A stretch of DNA of 64,000 bases from NCBI GenBank assembly GCA_000818945.1, contig KN805419.1, forward strand, positions 208,964 to 272,963. The letters are read 5' to 3'. Below the pieces are notes generated by a model. It saw only the letters and a list, made by a program, of their open reading frames with translations. It was not told the origin of the DNA and ran no database searches. Shown in pieces: positions 20,164 to 31,700 of the stretch. Each line of letters starts with the position of its first letter. The first letter of the stretch is position 1. The position numbers and the translations under genes are program-made. Source of the DNA: Schizochytrium sp. CCTCC M209059 (taxonomy: Eukaryota; Sar; Bigyra; Thraustochytrida; Thraustochytriidae).

Positions 20164-21397
20164 GATGTCGATGTTAGCGCGTGCGTGCTCCTCCTCCGCT
20201 CCGGGACGGTCGACGTGGAGAGCGCGGGCGCGAGGGCGCGCGGCGAAAGCTGCGGTCGAGGCGAGCGGGCGGTGAAGGCGAGCGGGCGAGTGCGGGGTCC
20301 AGGCGGGCAGCAAGGCACGAGACCGCGAAAAAAGATGCAGCTTTGGCCTTTATTTGACCTGCCTTGTTCTGGAATGGCGGATTCGTATGTGCACACACTC
20401 CTCTTCGCCTGCCTTTATCATACAATACAATCCACTCCATAGGCCTACTAATTTTTTCCCATGAAAGTTCCAAAGGATCTAGCAGTCTCTCCACATCGAG
20501 AAGCCGCTCCGTTGCTGGCATCCCGCTCTCCTTCTCGTGTGCGCGCGAGTGCTTTCGACCCTCTTGCTCGCGTACGCGTATACGTCGTCTTTCCAGGTTT
20601 ATAGCAAAAAGATTCACTCGCTCGCCAGGTTTTTAGTAGCTCTACAGTTGAACAATGTCGAGGCTCGCCGCATCTGCTCGTAAACGTTGAACTTACATCT
20701 ATCTGATCAAATATCTAGTTACGTGGGCAAGAAAACTATACCCTGCGCGCTCGCATGCCATGCCATGCCATCCCTTCAAGTTGATGACGTCCTGCCTCCG
20801 CGCGCGCGTCCGCGTCCCTCTCTGCCTAGCCCGCCACGCCCCCTCCCCTCCCCTCGCCTCGTCGCGTCCTTGCAAGTAAGCGATCCGTGTCCGCCCCGGG
20901 CCGGGTCTCTTTCTTCGCCTGTGCAGGATCCCATCCGTCTCACCCACCTCCCGTCCATCGCTGCGTCCGCGACGGCCCTCCGAGGTCTGTCTGCTCGCCG
21001 CGCGTCAGGTCGCCGCTGCTGCGCTGATGCCGCTGCTGGCGACGGCCTGCGCGCATGCCGCGTTGGGAGGCCGGGCGGTGTTGCGCATGCTGGCGAAGGC
21101 GGCGGCGAATGACAGCGCGATCGAAAGCGATTACAGGCCGCTCGCCAAGTGCACTTTCGCGCGGCGCGCAAGTGGAGCAAAGGCCGCCTGCAAGTGCGGC
21201 TGCGCTGCGTACTGCGTGGCTGGGTGACTTGGGCTACGCCAAGCTTGGATCCGGCCACTGGGACTCGCAGCAGACCTGCAAGCTGGACGAGCACGAGCAC
21301 GAGCACGAGCGCGAGCACGAGCACGAGCACGAGCACGAGAGCGCGAGCAGCAGCAGCGTAGACGCCGCGCCGAGACAAGCGAAAGAAACCAGGCAAG
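20164..21397. repeat. Divergent promoter region with a GAGCAC hexamer tract
   Basis: This region separates the minus-strand membrane protein from the plus-strand MaoC gene and should hold both promoters. A hexamer tract of GAGCAC/GAGCGC units runs 21291-21342, about 55-105 bp before the MaoC ATG. No other coding content recognised. Confidence 0.5.
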
Positions 21398-21550
21398 ATG
21401 GGCGAGGAGGAGATCGTCGAGACGGAGCCCTTCCTCAACAAGTGGACTGAGCAAAAGGTCGCGTACGTGTACAGCATGGCATTCACGGAGTCCTACGTGC
21501 GGAACGAGGAGAGGCAAGGGCGACGCGGCGCGGGGCACCGAGAAAGAAAA

Positions 21551-21581
<31 letters not shown>

Positions 21582-22601
21582 AAGAGAAAGAGATTGCACG
21601 CGAGACTGAGAACGTGAGCACAATTACGTTGCGAGATGTGTCTCGTTCGCGCGAGGCGCAAAGAGAAGCGCGTTTTTTGCGCGTTTTATCAAGAAGGTAG
21701 AATGAACAAGACGGACTGACTGCGTATTGTCTGCGAACTCTGTGTTGTTGACATTGACTTACGAAGGTACAACCAGCGCGATCTCCTGCTGTACGCCGTG
21801 GGCATCGGCTGCGACGAGCTCAACTTTACGTACGAGCACGATGAGGACTTTGAGGCGTTCCCGCTGTACCCGATCGTACTCGGTTTCAAGGGCTCGGACC
21901 AGGATGTTGTCTCCTTCCCGTCCGAGGCCATGTCGGAAGGCCCGCCGATGCCGCCCCTCCCGGGCATCAAGGTCGGTCTTGACGGTGAGCGCTACATTGA
22001 AAAGCTCGCCCCTCTTGACCCGGAGGGCGCCGAGCTCACGTGCAAGGCCCGCATCATTGGCGTGCACAAGCGCGGCAGTGGCGCCTCGGTGGAGCGCGAG
22101 GACCTGATCCAGGATGCCAACGGAAAGACCATTTACCGAATTGTGAGCGGGTCCTTTCTCGTGGGCGCCAAGAACTTCAAGGACTCTGGCGAGACCAACT
22201 CGGAAAAGGTGGACATCCCCAAGCGCGCTCCGGACGCCTCGCTTGAGATGCCGACAACCGAGACGCAGGCGCACGTGTACCGTCTGAGCGGTGACTACAA
22301 CCCGCTGCACATTGATCCGTCGTTCGCCCAAATGTCTGGCTTCAAGAAGCCCATTCTCCACGGTCTTTGCTCGCTTGGCATCACCACGCGCGCCGTCATT
22401 CAGCAGTACTGCGATGGCAAGGCCGAGAAGTTCCGCTCCATCAAGGCTCGCTTCGCCAAGCCGGTGCTCCCCGGCGATACCCTCGTCGTCGAGATGTGGA
22501 AGGAGGGCAACAAGGTCATTGTTCAGACCAAGAACAAGACGACTGGCGATGTCTGCATCAACAATGCCTACGTCATGCTCAACCCGGACGCCAAGCTCTA
22601 A
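21398..22601 (+). CDS. Peroxisomal MaoC-type 2-enoyl-CoA hydratase (two exons)
   Basis: Exons 21398..21462 and 21767..22601, with a 304-nt intron (donor GTACGTGT, acceptor TACGAAG). The join regenerates an Ala codon, keeps phase and gives 299 residues; exon 2 alone lacks an ATG at its start. The chain has the double hot-dog layout of eukaryotic hydratase 2: an N-terminal half with YNQRDLLLYAVGIG, and a C-terminal half with the hydratase signature SGDYNPLHIDPSFA (catalytic Asp/His) near residue 210. It ends in AKL, a canonical type 1 peroxisomal targeting signal. The expected role is hydration of trans-2-enoyl-CoA to (R)-3-hydroxyacyl-CoA in peroxisomal beta-oxidation. In animals this domain is part of multifunctional enzyme 2; here it stands alone. 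The intron contains a GA-rich tract (21545-21590). Confidence 0.88.
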
Positions 22602-24241
22602 ATTGCATTTTTTTCCCCGCCTAACATCTCGGGCCAAAAGGGAGCACGCATGCTTTCTTGTTTTCCGACACTCTTTTCTTTATTCAACCTGTCACTCACT
22701 TCAGAGAACCGATTTTATAAATTTCTCACCTCTGTTACAACTGCGAAATTTTCTCCAAACGGCACAAGTCTAGGCTTGTGCGTGTGCGGACGCGAAACTC
22801 AAACGGAGCAAATGCGTGAAGCTTGCGTAGTTCGATGCATTCGGACAAACGCGCCTAGGCCTAGGCGTTGTTCAAACAAATGGATTCCTTCAATCTGTGT
22901 TGCTGCGAAAAAAAACTCAAAACAAAGTGACATTGTACGAGACTTCAGCGTGTGCGTGTGCGTGTGCGTGTGCGTGTGCGTGTGCGTGTGCGTGTGCGTG
23001 TGCGTGTGCGTGTGCGTGTGCGTGTGCGTGTGCGTGTGCGTGTGCGTGTGCGTGTGCGTGTGCGTGTGCGTGTGCGTGTGCGTGTGCGTGTGCGTGTGCG
23101 TGTGCGTGTGCGTGTGCGTGTGCGTGTGCGTGTGCGTGTGCGTGTGCGTGTGCGTGTGCGTGTGCGTGTGCGTGTGCGTGTGCGTGTGCGTGTGCGTGTG
23201 CGTGTGCGTGTGCGTGTGCGTGTGCGTGTGCGTGTGCGTGTGCGTGTGCGTGTGCGTGTGCGTGTGCGTGTGCGTGTGCGTGTGCGTGTGCGTGTGCGTG
23301 TGCGTGTGCGTGTGCGTGTGCGTGTGCGTGTGCGTGTGCGTGTGCGTGTGCGTGTGCGTGTGCGTGTGCGTGTGCGTGTGCGTGTGCGTGTGCGTGTGCG
23401 TGTGCGTGTGCGTGTGCGTGTGCGTGTGCGTGTGCGTGTGCGTGTGCGTGTGCGTGTGCGTGTGCGTGTGCGTGTGCGTGTGCGTGTGCGTGTGCGTGTG
23501 CGTGTGCGTGTGCGTGTGCGTGTGCGGACTTGAAACTCCAACGGAGCAAATGCGTGAAGCTTGCGTAGTTTCAATACATTCGGACAAGCATGTCAGCCTC
23601 GCACAATTCATACAACTACATTTTTGTTTGAATATGGCTCTCGTGCAAATGCATGCTTTCCTACACGCGCATGCGGCCAGAAAAGAAAGCGTTTTCAATG
23701 CCACAAACGCAAGTTCCTCCTTTTTGTCTTGAGCAAAAGTGTTGCGAAGAGAATCTTGCCGTGAGTGTAGACACGTGTTCTACAGAAAATGATTTTGTGT
23801 ATGTGTGTGTGTTCGCAACGATGGGTTCCTTTTTTACCTTGAAAAAGATTGCGGCACGATTTTTAAGCTGCAAAACCTTGATATGCCTCTTGAAGTTTAA
23901 TGCGAGGATGCCAGTCTACAAATATATTAACGTTCTTTTTCTCTTTCATTAACCAAACAATCAGACCTTGAAGAGAAAGGAATGGAGCAAAAGCTTGGAC
24001 CCGTACATTTTACAAAATTTGACTTGACCGGGGGAGGAGGGTTGATCGGGGAACCATTGGCCGACTGCGGCGAGCTTTTAAATCTCTCTTTCCGTTTTTC
24101 TTTTCTTCGTTTTCTCTCGTTGAGATGGAAAACGGGCACTTGTGTTGCGAGCACTCTCGCTACGCAAACAGAGGCTTTACTCGCTCTTGCTGCGTTTGCG
24201 ACCGCCCCCGCAAAGGACAAAGACGGCGAGGTCTACGCGCG
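22602..24241. other. Spacer dominated by a hexanucleotide satellite
   Basis: Holds the TGTGCG tract with its duplicated flanks and a perfect 16-bp palindrome CGCCTAGGCCTAGGCG at 22852-22867. The AT-richer part 23.6-24.2 kb has no gene I can support. Confidence 0.6.
22951..23526. repeat. Uninterrupted TGTGCG hexanucleotide tract, 96 units
   Basis: 576 bp of perfect TGTGCG repeat. All six frames are open through it, so the long open frames here (poly-CV, poly-CA, poly-HT and others) are artefacts. Alternating purine-pyrimidine sequence of this kind can adopt Z-DNA. Confidence 0.97.
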
Positions 24242-24541
24242 CTATGGCATGTTTGGAGCGTCGGAGGCTGCATTGCCCCCGAGGCCGGCGTCCTCAATAC
24301 CGCCTCCTCCACTGGCATGGCCGTTCGCGTGGCCCAGCCCCGCCAGCTGCTTGGAGCGCAGCTCTCTTCGTCGCGCGTTGATTTCGTCGAGCTTCTTTTG
24401 CTGTCTGGCGCGCAGGGCCACGGCCTGCTCCTTGCGGACCTCGATGCCGTCCTTCCACTGCTTGTACCCCACATACGAGCCCAAAACGCCGGCGGCCGTG
24501 AAGGCGACCCAGCCCCAGCCCACGGACTTGGGCGTGTTCAT
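24242..24541 (-). CDS. Small single-span membrane protein
   Basis: A 99-residue protein with one hydrophobic segment at residues about 9-26 (VGWGWVAFTAAGVLGSYVGY), then a basic helical stretch (about 27-64, rich in Lys, Arg, Gln and Glu) and a Gly/Ala-rich tail. The layout is that of small mitochondrial inner-membrane or ER tail-in proteins; I do not recognise a family. On the coding strand an AGAGC repeat lies about 245-260 bp before the start. Confidence 0.5.
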   Translation of the reverse strand: MNTPKSVGWGWVAFTAAGVLGSYVGYKQWKDGIEVRKEQAVALRARQQKKLDEINARRRELRSKQLAGLGHANGHASGGGGIEDAGLGGNAASDAPNMP

Positions 24542-25790
24542 CCTGGCGCCGCCGCGGCCAGGGCGTACCCTCGCGCCCGCCCCGTCGCGCGCCTTCCCCC
24601 GCGCACGCGCGCGCGCGTCTGCGCGCTCCCGCGTGCGCGAGTTGCCCTCGCGCCCGCGACTCTGCGTCTGCGTCGCGCGGCGTCGCGCGGCAGCGTGGCC
24701 GACCGAAGGAATGAATCAGCAGCGGCGCCGCGTGTTTCAGGTTCTGAACGGGCCCGCTCTGCCTGCTCCGCTCCCTGCGCAGGCGCTCTGCTCTGCTCTG
24801 TCTGCACGCAGGCTGCTCGCATCGCCTCGCCTCGCCTCGCCTCGCGCTCTGTGCAGGCGCCGCGGCGGAGACGGAAACGAGAACTTGCGACCAGGCGGCC
24901 GGCGGAGGAAGGCTCCAAGCAACTTGGAGCGAGCGAGAAGGCGGGCGGGCGGGCGCAGCTGGGCGGAGTCGGCCTGCGTCGCGGGAGGGCGCATGGATGG
25001 ATGGACGGATGGACGGATGGATGGACGGATAGATGGATGGCGGCAGGCAGCGGCGCCCTGCGGCGCAGAGGAGCCGCGGAGGCAGGGAGAGGCCGCGGAA
25101 AGGGCGCCTGAAGGCAAGGCAAGGCAAGGCAAGGCAAGGCAAGGCAAGGCAAGGCAAGGCAAGGCAAGGCAAGACAGACTGGTTAAGGGAGCCTGGGGAC
25201 GCGGGGGCCGCGAACAGACTGGTTCTTCGCGGGAGCAGGAACCAGCCGGAGGTCCCTTTTCCGTGGGGCCTGAAGGGACGCGCCGGCGGGCCTGGGGCGC
25301 TTGCGGCGCGGCGCGGCGGCCGGCAGGAGGATGTGGCTCGCGTTCGCATACGAGAGACAGATAGTCGCGCGCTGGCGCGGCGCACACACGGCGCAGCAAG
25401 CAGGCAAAGGAGGGTCGAAAAGGAGGAAACAGACAGGTGGGGATCAAAAGTGGCTGGGCTGTGCCTGACGTCAGCATTTCTCGGGTGAGCATACGTACGT
25501 ATGTATGTACGTAGCTAGCCTAGTAGGGGCGTACGTACGTATGTACGTGCGTTGCGTTGGTGAGTGTCGCAGGCTGGCTGCCGCGTTTTGTCTTCAACGA
25601 AGAAGACCACTTGCGGTCGTAGCGGTGATGAATGACCGTCATTCTGCTTTTTTTTTTCCCCATCAATTATAGTCCTAGAATCCAACTTGCAGAACGACAT
25701 CAACGAGAACTTCGTCCTCGCCATCGACGTCAGCATCATCACTCAGACTTTCACAGGTGATTGGAAACAACAAAAAACGAAACAAAAAAC
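24542..25790. repeat. GC-rich spacer with ATGG/ACGG and AAGGC repeats
   Basis: Contains an ATGG/ACGG tetramer block (24990-25040), a pure AAGGC pentamer tract of about 12 units (25111-25171) and ACGT-rich stretches (25494-25550). A possible orphan exon (25673-25794) is described among the findings. No complete gene is supported. Confidence 0.6.
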
Positions 25791-28700
25791 TTAATAATAG
25801 CGACTGGAACGCGGTGAGACTGACCCGGGCGTGCGTGGAGATGGTCGCCCCGAAGGCGTCGGCGAGGTAGAAGATACTCGGGAACGCGGCGAGGAAGCCC
25901 GCGAGGCAGATCGCGGAGAACTCACGAGACCGGGACTATCGACCTCTGATACAATGTGCCACTTGGGCTCGCGTCTGGGATGCTTGTTCTGAGGCACAAG
26001 CTCAAGAGCAGGGAGCGGATCAGCCATCATAACGCCTGCAGGTGTGGCACCCACATGTCGATAGGCCTGATCAAAGATGGGCTTGACGTAGGGCCACTGC
26101 CCCCCTGCCGTGGCCTCCTGCGTGGGACAAGGACTGTCGCACATTTCGCACGTGAGACGATTTGCACGCGATTGCTTGTAGAAACACACCGGGCAGTCCC
26201 AACGATCCTTCGGAGCAGCCGGGGCCGGATCAAACGATGATGCTGGCTTGAGCACGCTCCGAAGACGCGCGTTCCCGGCAGTCTCCTCATTCTCTAGATT
26301 GTCACGGAGCGGCGCGATAACGTCACCGCCACAAGCCTGAGCCATGGCGCGCTGGAGATGCTTAAACTTGCGCTGTTGCTGCACCGTAGCCTGTGTGCTG
26401 AGCCAAGCCTCGACATTTTGTGGATTCCACACCTCGTCGCGGTCCAATCGCTTCGCCGTAGGATCGCCGTGCGCTCCGCCTGCAATCGCCGCAAGCCGGC
26501 CCTGGTACCGCGCACCGGCTCGCGCCAGCGTCGAAAGACAAAAGTCGCGATACCGCACGCTCGACCCGTCGGCAAAGAGATCCGCCAAGGCAGAGATCTC
26601 GGCATCTCCAAAGGGCATTTCGAGATCGCGGCAGCCGCGGTAAAAGGCGTGCCTTGGCAAAGCGCCCACGGGCCGACGACGGCCCTCGAGCACCTCAAAG
26701 GCTGCGACGGGATCCACTTGGTCTCGCTGCAGCGCATCCAAATGGCGTCCTGCGCGGACTTCGAGGTCGTCAATTTCCGTCCCGTCGTATTCGATGAAGC
26801 GAGAGAACTCAAAATAGTCCACAGCGCCACTGCCGTTGGTGTCAAAACGTTGCAGCAAGAGCTCGAGCTCATTCTCAGAGAGCGCAAGGCCAAGACGGTC
26901 GCAAGCCTGCTGGAAATCGCGTCGCGAGACCTTGCCATGACCCCCGGCGTCGAACAGCGCAAAGGCCTTTTTCAAGTCCACGGGACCGCCTCTGCTACGA
27001 CTCGCGACACCGCGCACCTTGTCACGAACCTTGGCCTCTAGCGCGAGCATTTCGATCTCTGATGGAGCGCAAAGCTCGCAAAAAGCCTGGTAGTCGACGC
27101 GGCCGTTGCGAGCGGGATCGAAACGGTCCATGAGCCGTCGCACTTCTCGGTTGCTCAAGCGGCGACCAGGAGGCAGGAGCTGATCCAGGCACTTGCGGAA
27201 TTCGCGACGGCTCAACTGACCGTCGCCATGAGCGTCTGCCTGAGCAAAACTTTCCTCGAGACGCGTGCCCATGCGCGCCTGCTCGCGCAGCTCCTCCTTG
27301 ACCCGTACGACCAATTCGTCGACGTCTACGTCTTTGAGTTCCACGAGTACGACGAGCTCGCTGACATCAATTCGACCGCTTTGATCATGATCAAAGTGCT
27401 CAATCACGGTTTGAAGCTCGCCTGGCGTCAGCTCCAAGCCACCCAAAAGCCGTGGAAGAGCGCGCGCCAGTACCGTTGCCGACACCTTGCCATCACCGTC
27501 GTGATCGAGACGAGCAAGCTCGTCGTCAAGGTCGTGACCGTCTGCAAAGCCTTCGGCTCGGACTGCATTACGAATCTTCGTTTCAACCTCTTCGTACGTG
27601 GGCATCCGCGTCCCATCGCGGCCATCAACACCAGCCTCAAATTCCGATGCCGACATTGCCCCCGCGTGCTGTGTGTCCCTGGGTTGTAGCAGATGGGCAA
27701 AAAAGTGCTCGTAATTGATGCGCTGCCCACCGTCGCGCAATGCAGCCATAGTATGTGCCACGGCGCGCAGTTTCGCAGGGGGCAGGGAGCAATCACAAGC
27801 TCGCAATACACGTCCCAAATCACGAAGTCGAATGCACCCAGAGCCATCCTGGTCGTAGCGCCTCGCAGCGGTTTCCCAAGCGAATTTGCCCCGAAGTACA
27901 GCTTCTTTAACGCAGCGTGCCACATAATCTCTAGCGAGATCCGCCTCGGCTGCCGTTTCGGGATTGTCGAAATCGTTCTCATCCGTCTCGTCCGTGGGCC
28001 GACGGCGACCACGTGGAGAGGCTCCATGGCCAGCAGGGAAAACAAGATTGCACAGCTCCTTGCTCGTGCGAACAGCCATGTCGTTCCAATCGCGACGCGA
28101 AAGCGTGGGAAGACCGGCATCTTGGAGCATTTCGTTGACATCTGCCCGCGACAGTGGACCATCCGCGTTGCAGTACTCGTGAAGGGCGCGCATGAGCCGG
28201 GCTGGTGCTCTGTACTCGCGACGGATCCCGGGGACTGCTGCGGGCAAGTCTTGGTCATCCATGCCATCGCTGTCGCTGCCAAAAAAGCTCCCGGTAGCGT
28301 CTTCAATGTCGTCCTCGTCGTCACTTTGTATGCGACGGCGACGGCGGCGACTTTGACGACCTCTGCGTCGATCGCTCCGAGGCGACTGGCTGGGGCTAAA
28401 GTCGCCAAAGCGGCCGTCACTGTCGTCGCCGGATCCTGCTCGACGCACCCCCTGCCGCCGCGCGTGGTCCACCCAGGCAAGGAGCGCTTCGTAGTCGATG
28501 GCGTCGCGCGTGGTCTCCGAGACGAAAGCCCGCGCGAGCCCGCGCGCCTCGCGAGAAGAAACGCCAATGCGGCGAACGGCCTGCACAAAGGCGGACTCGA
28601 TGACAAGACCTGTACCGCGGGCGTCGAGCTCGTGCATGGCCTGCTGCAAGGCGCGGCCTTGGGCCACAAGGGTGGCCCGCAGACGATGTGGGACGCGCAG

Positions 28701-31700
28701 CTGCGGGGAAACAAGAGCCGTGCGCGCTGCGCCGGGAACGCCACGCGCGAGGAAGCGCGCAAAGTGACGTTTACGCACGAGACCAGCGTTGGCAATGTCC
28801 ATGCGGCGAAAGATTTGCTGGAATTGAGCTGCGGAAAGCTGGACCTCTTGCGGGACAAGTCCGAGGCGCCGAAGACCGGTCTCGAGACCATCGAGAGCAA
28901 AGCCTCGGGCAAGAGGACTACCGCTGCCGCGTGTGTGGCTTTCCTCTTGCTCTTGGTCTGTACAGAACTTGGCAAAGAGCTGGTCCACAGAGTGATGGTT
29001 GACAAGGTGGAGCTTGCGCAGCGCAGAAAAGACGTACAGGACGCGCGCGTCGTCGAGCTTTCGCTCCTCTTCATCAAGAAGAGCGTCGCGCGCGGCGCGG
29101 CGCGCACGGTCGGCGCTCTCGATAAAGTGCAGAAATTCCTCAAGGTCGACGGCGCCGTCACCATCCTGGTCGAAGCGCTGGACAATCTGGTTGACCTCTT
29201 TGGCGCTGAGTTGAATGCGCTGCCCGTCGACTTCAAGAGCTTTAAGGCCTGCGGCAAAGTTTGCTCTGGAGAGACGGCCGTTGCCCTCGGCATCGAGTTG
29301 GCGGAAGAACCGACGCGTTTCGACCTTGAGCGCGGCATCGACGATGCGATTGAGCACCGCGTCCAAGTACGTTGATGATGTGCAAAAATCAATGAGTTTT
29401 GTGCGCGAGGTCCCAGTGCGGAGAAGGAGCATGGCAATCTCCTTGTCTGAGAGCGAGAGCTTGAATTCTTTGGAAAGGACCTGGCGCACGCGATCTCGCG
29501 AGAGACGGTCCTTGTCACGGCCTCCAAGCAAGGCATCGCAGGCTTTGCCCATGTCAAGATCGGGCCCAGCGAGACTCCGCGCAAATGCCCGTAGCTTGCG
29601 TGCCGCCACCTCGACGTTGACAAAGGTTTTTGCGGCGGGGTCGCTAGGGGACGCGAGGCCTTCATCGTCGCTCGCATTGCTGGCGTCGCGTAGAGTGCGA
29701 ATGGTGCGCCACAGTGCATCCGTAAAATCTTTGGCATCGACGAGACCAACGCCGTGTTTGTCGAATCGGCCCATGAGAGTCTTGAAGTCCTCGGCCGAAA
29801 GACGGACACCAACGCGTTTGAGGGCGCGCGCGAGGTCTTTGGGGGAGATGGACGACATGGCGGACGCGGACGAGGATGAGGTTGCGCTGCGACGACGGGC
29901 ATTACGCTGCGGCGCGGCAACATCCTTTGCGATGGATGTTGCGAGCCAACGACGAAGTGCGGTGCGGGAGTCAATGTCGCGCTTGCGCTGCGCAGTGGCC
30001 ACGGTGCGTAAGATGCGTTGCACTTGCGCCGGGTTGAAGGCGATGAAGTCGACAAATTCCTCGCGGTCGATGCGTCCGTCCCGATTGACGTCAAGCAGGT
30101 CTACAACCTGTTCAATGTCTCGGGCCTCGAGACCAAGCTTGAGATCGCGTGCGATAAGTCGATAAAAGTGTTTGCGCGGAAGCCAGCCTCTGTCGCGGCG
30201 GTCGTAGCGGTCCCAGAGCGCCTCAACATCGATGGCATTGTCGGCTGCAAGGCGGCGCAATTTGGAGCGGATGATACGAGCGAGCTGTGCGTACGGTCCT
30301 TCGTCTTGCTGAAAGTGGTCCTTGAGGTACCAGAGGAAGACTTGGGCGCCGCGGTTTCCTGCGTTGAGGTCGCCGTCGACGCGTTTGAAGCCGCGGCAGG
30401 GCGGCGTCCACAGTTGGCTCGAAAGGTCGCGTTTGCGTCCTGCTGTGACGGCGAGATCCAAGATGGGATTGGTATCTTTGGCGTTACGACGGACCCAGAG
30501 ATATTGTCTACGCGCAAACCACGCGCCTTGGCTCGTACTGTACGGCTCTACACACTGGTATCCTAGTGCAAGCAAGGTGGCGTCCTTGTTGGATCGCGAA
30601 AGTGTAATATCAGTGACGCGGGCGCGCATAAAGGCTTCCTCGTCTGCAAAGGCAGACGTATTAGCGCGGCGGACAAAAAGGTGCAGACGATGACCCCTGC
30701 CGCCGCCATTGAGACTTGAGACGAGTCGCGTGAAGCCTTGAGAGAAGAGAGCCTCTTCCTGGTCTTTGCGTTTCTTGGAAGAGCCGAGGATCGCAAGTCG
30801 AAGGTCGACGACGACGGCGTCATTTTTTTCGTTGTCAATTTGACGGTCGTCTGCTTTTGACTCTTCCTCGATTTGGCTGTGCTTGTTGTCGTCGTCCCCG
30901 TCGTCTTCGTCCGAGGTTTCTTGTGCGTTGTCTTCACCTTTGGCGCTTCCATTGGAGATGTTGTTTTTGTTTCTCGTGGGAATTTTTGCTTTGTGCGTTT
31001 GGGGACGCTGCGTTTTGCGGTTCGCGGGGGGTTCAAGAAAGAGCTGAAAGTCTGAGATGTCGATGAAGCCCTTGCCGTGATTATCGAGGAATCCCATGAG
31101 ACCTTGGCGCTCGCCATCGGTCATGACCTCTGCGCCGACTTTGACTTGTTGCACAAGAGCTTTAAAGTCTTGGGGATAGATGGCGTTGTGCTTTGCGTTG
31201 CAATAGCGCGCAAAGAGGTTTACAGCGGAGCCATTGCAGTCGTCGCGTAGACGTTTGAGGAGTGCGGTGCGGAGCTTGCGCGCCGTGGCGGCGATGGTAG
31301 CGCGGTCGAGCGAGACGAAGCTGACGAACTCATCGTAGGATACTTGTCCATTGTGGTCTGTGTCTGCGTGCATGCGTTTGAGAAGGGTTGCGGCGTCCTC
31401 GGATGCAACATCGCGTCCACCGAGAACGGCGACGAGGAGCTGTCGGAATTCTTCTGCGTTAATGAAGCCTTTTCGAGCCTTGTCTAGGCTCTCGAAGCGC
31501 ACTTTGATGAGACGCATGACATCGGAGCCGGTGTGGGCCTGCTCGCGCAGAGTTTTGCATACTTCTGTCGCGAGCGCCTCGCTTGGTGTTTGATGATTTT
31601 GTACGGCATGGCTGACAACGCTTTGCGAGGAGGCTTCTGAGTTTGGGCTTGAGAGGGGCGTGCTCGCCTCGTCGTCGCTACTGCTGCTGCCATCGTCCTC

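Noticed and set aside
22650..23732. Long open frames of 193-360 codons across the TGTGCG tract
   Set aside because: All are read-through of a microsatellite with six open frames; the peptides are pure dipeptide repeats.
27428..30094. 888-codon minus-strand frame inside the EF-hand gene
   Set aside because: Same strand but another frame of the EF-hand gene, whose own frame carries all the calcium-loop motifs; the alternative has none.
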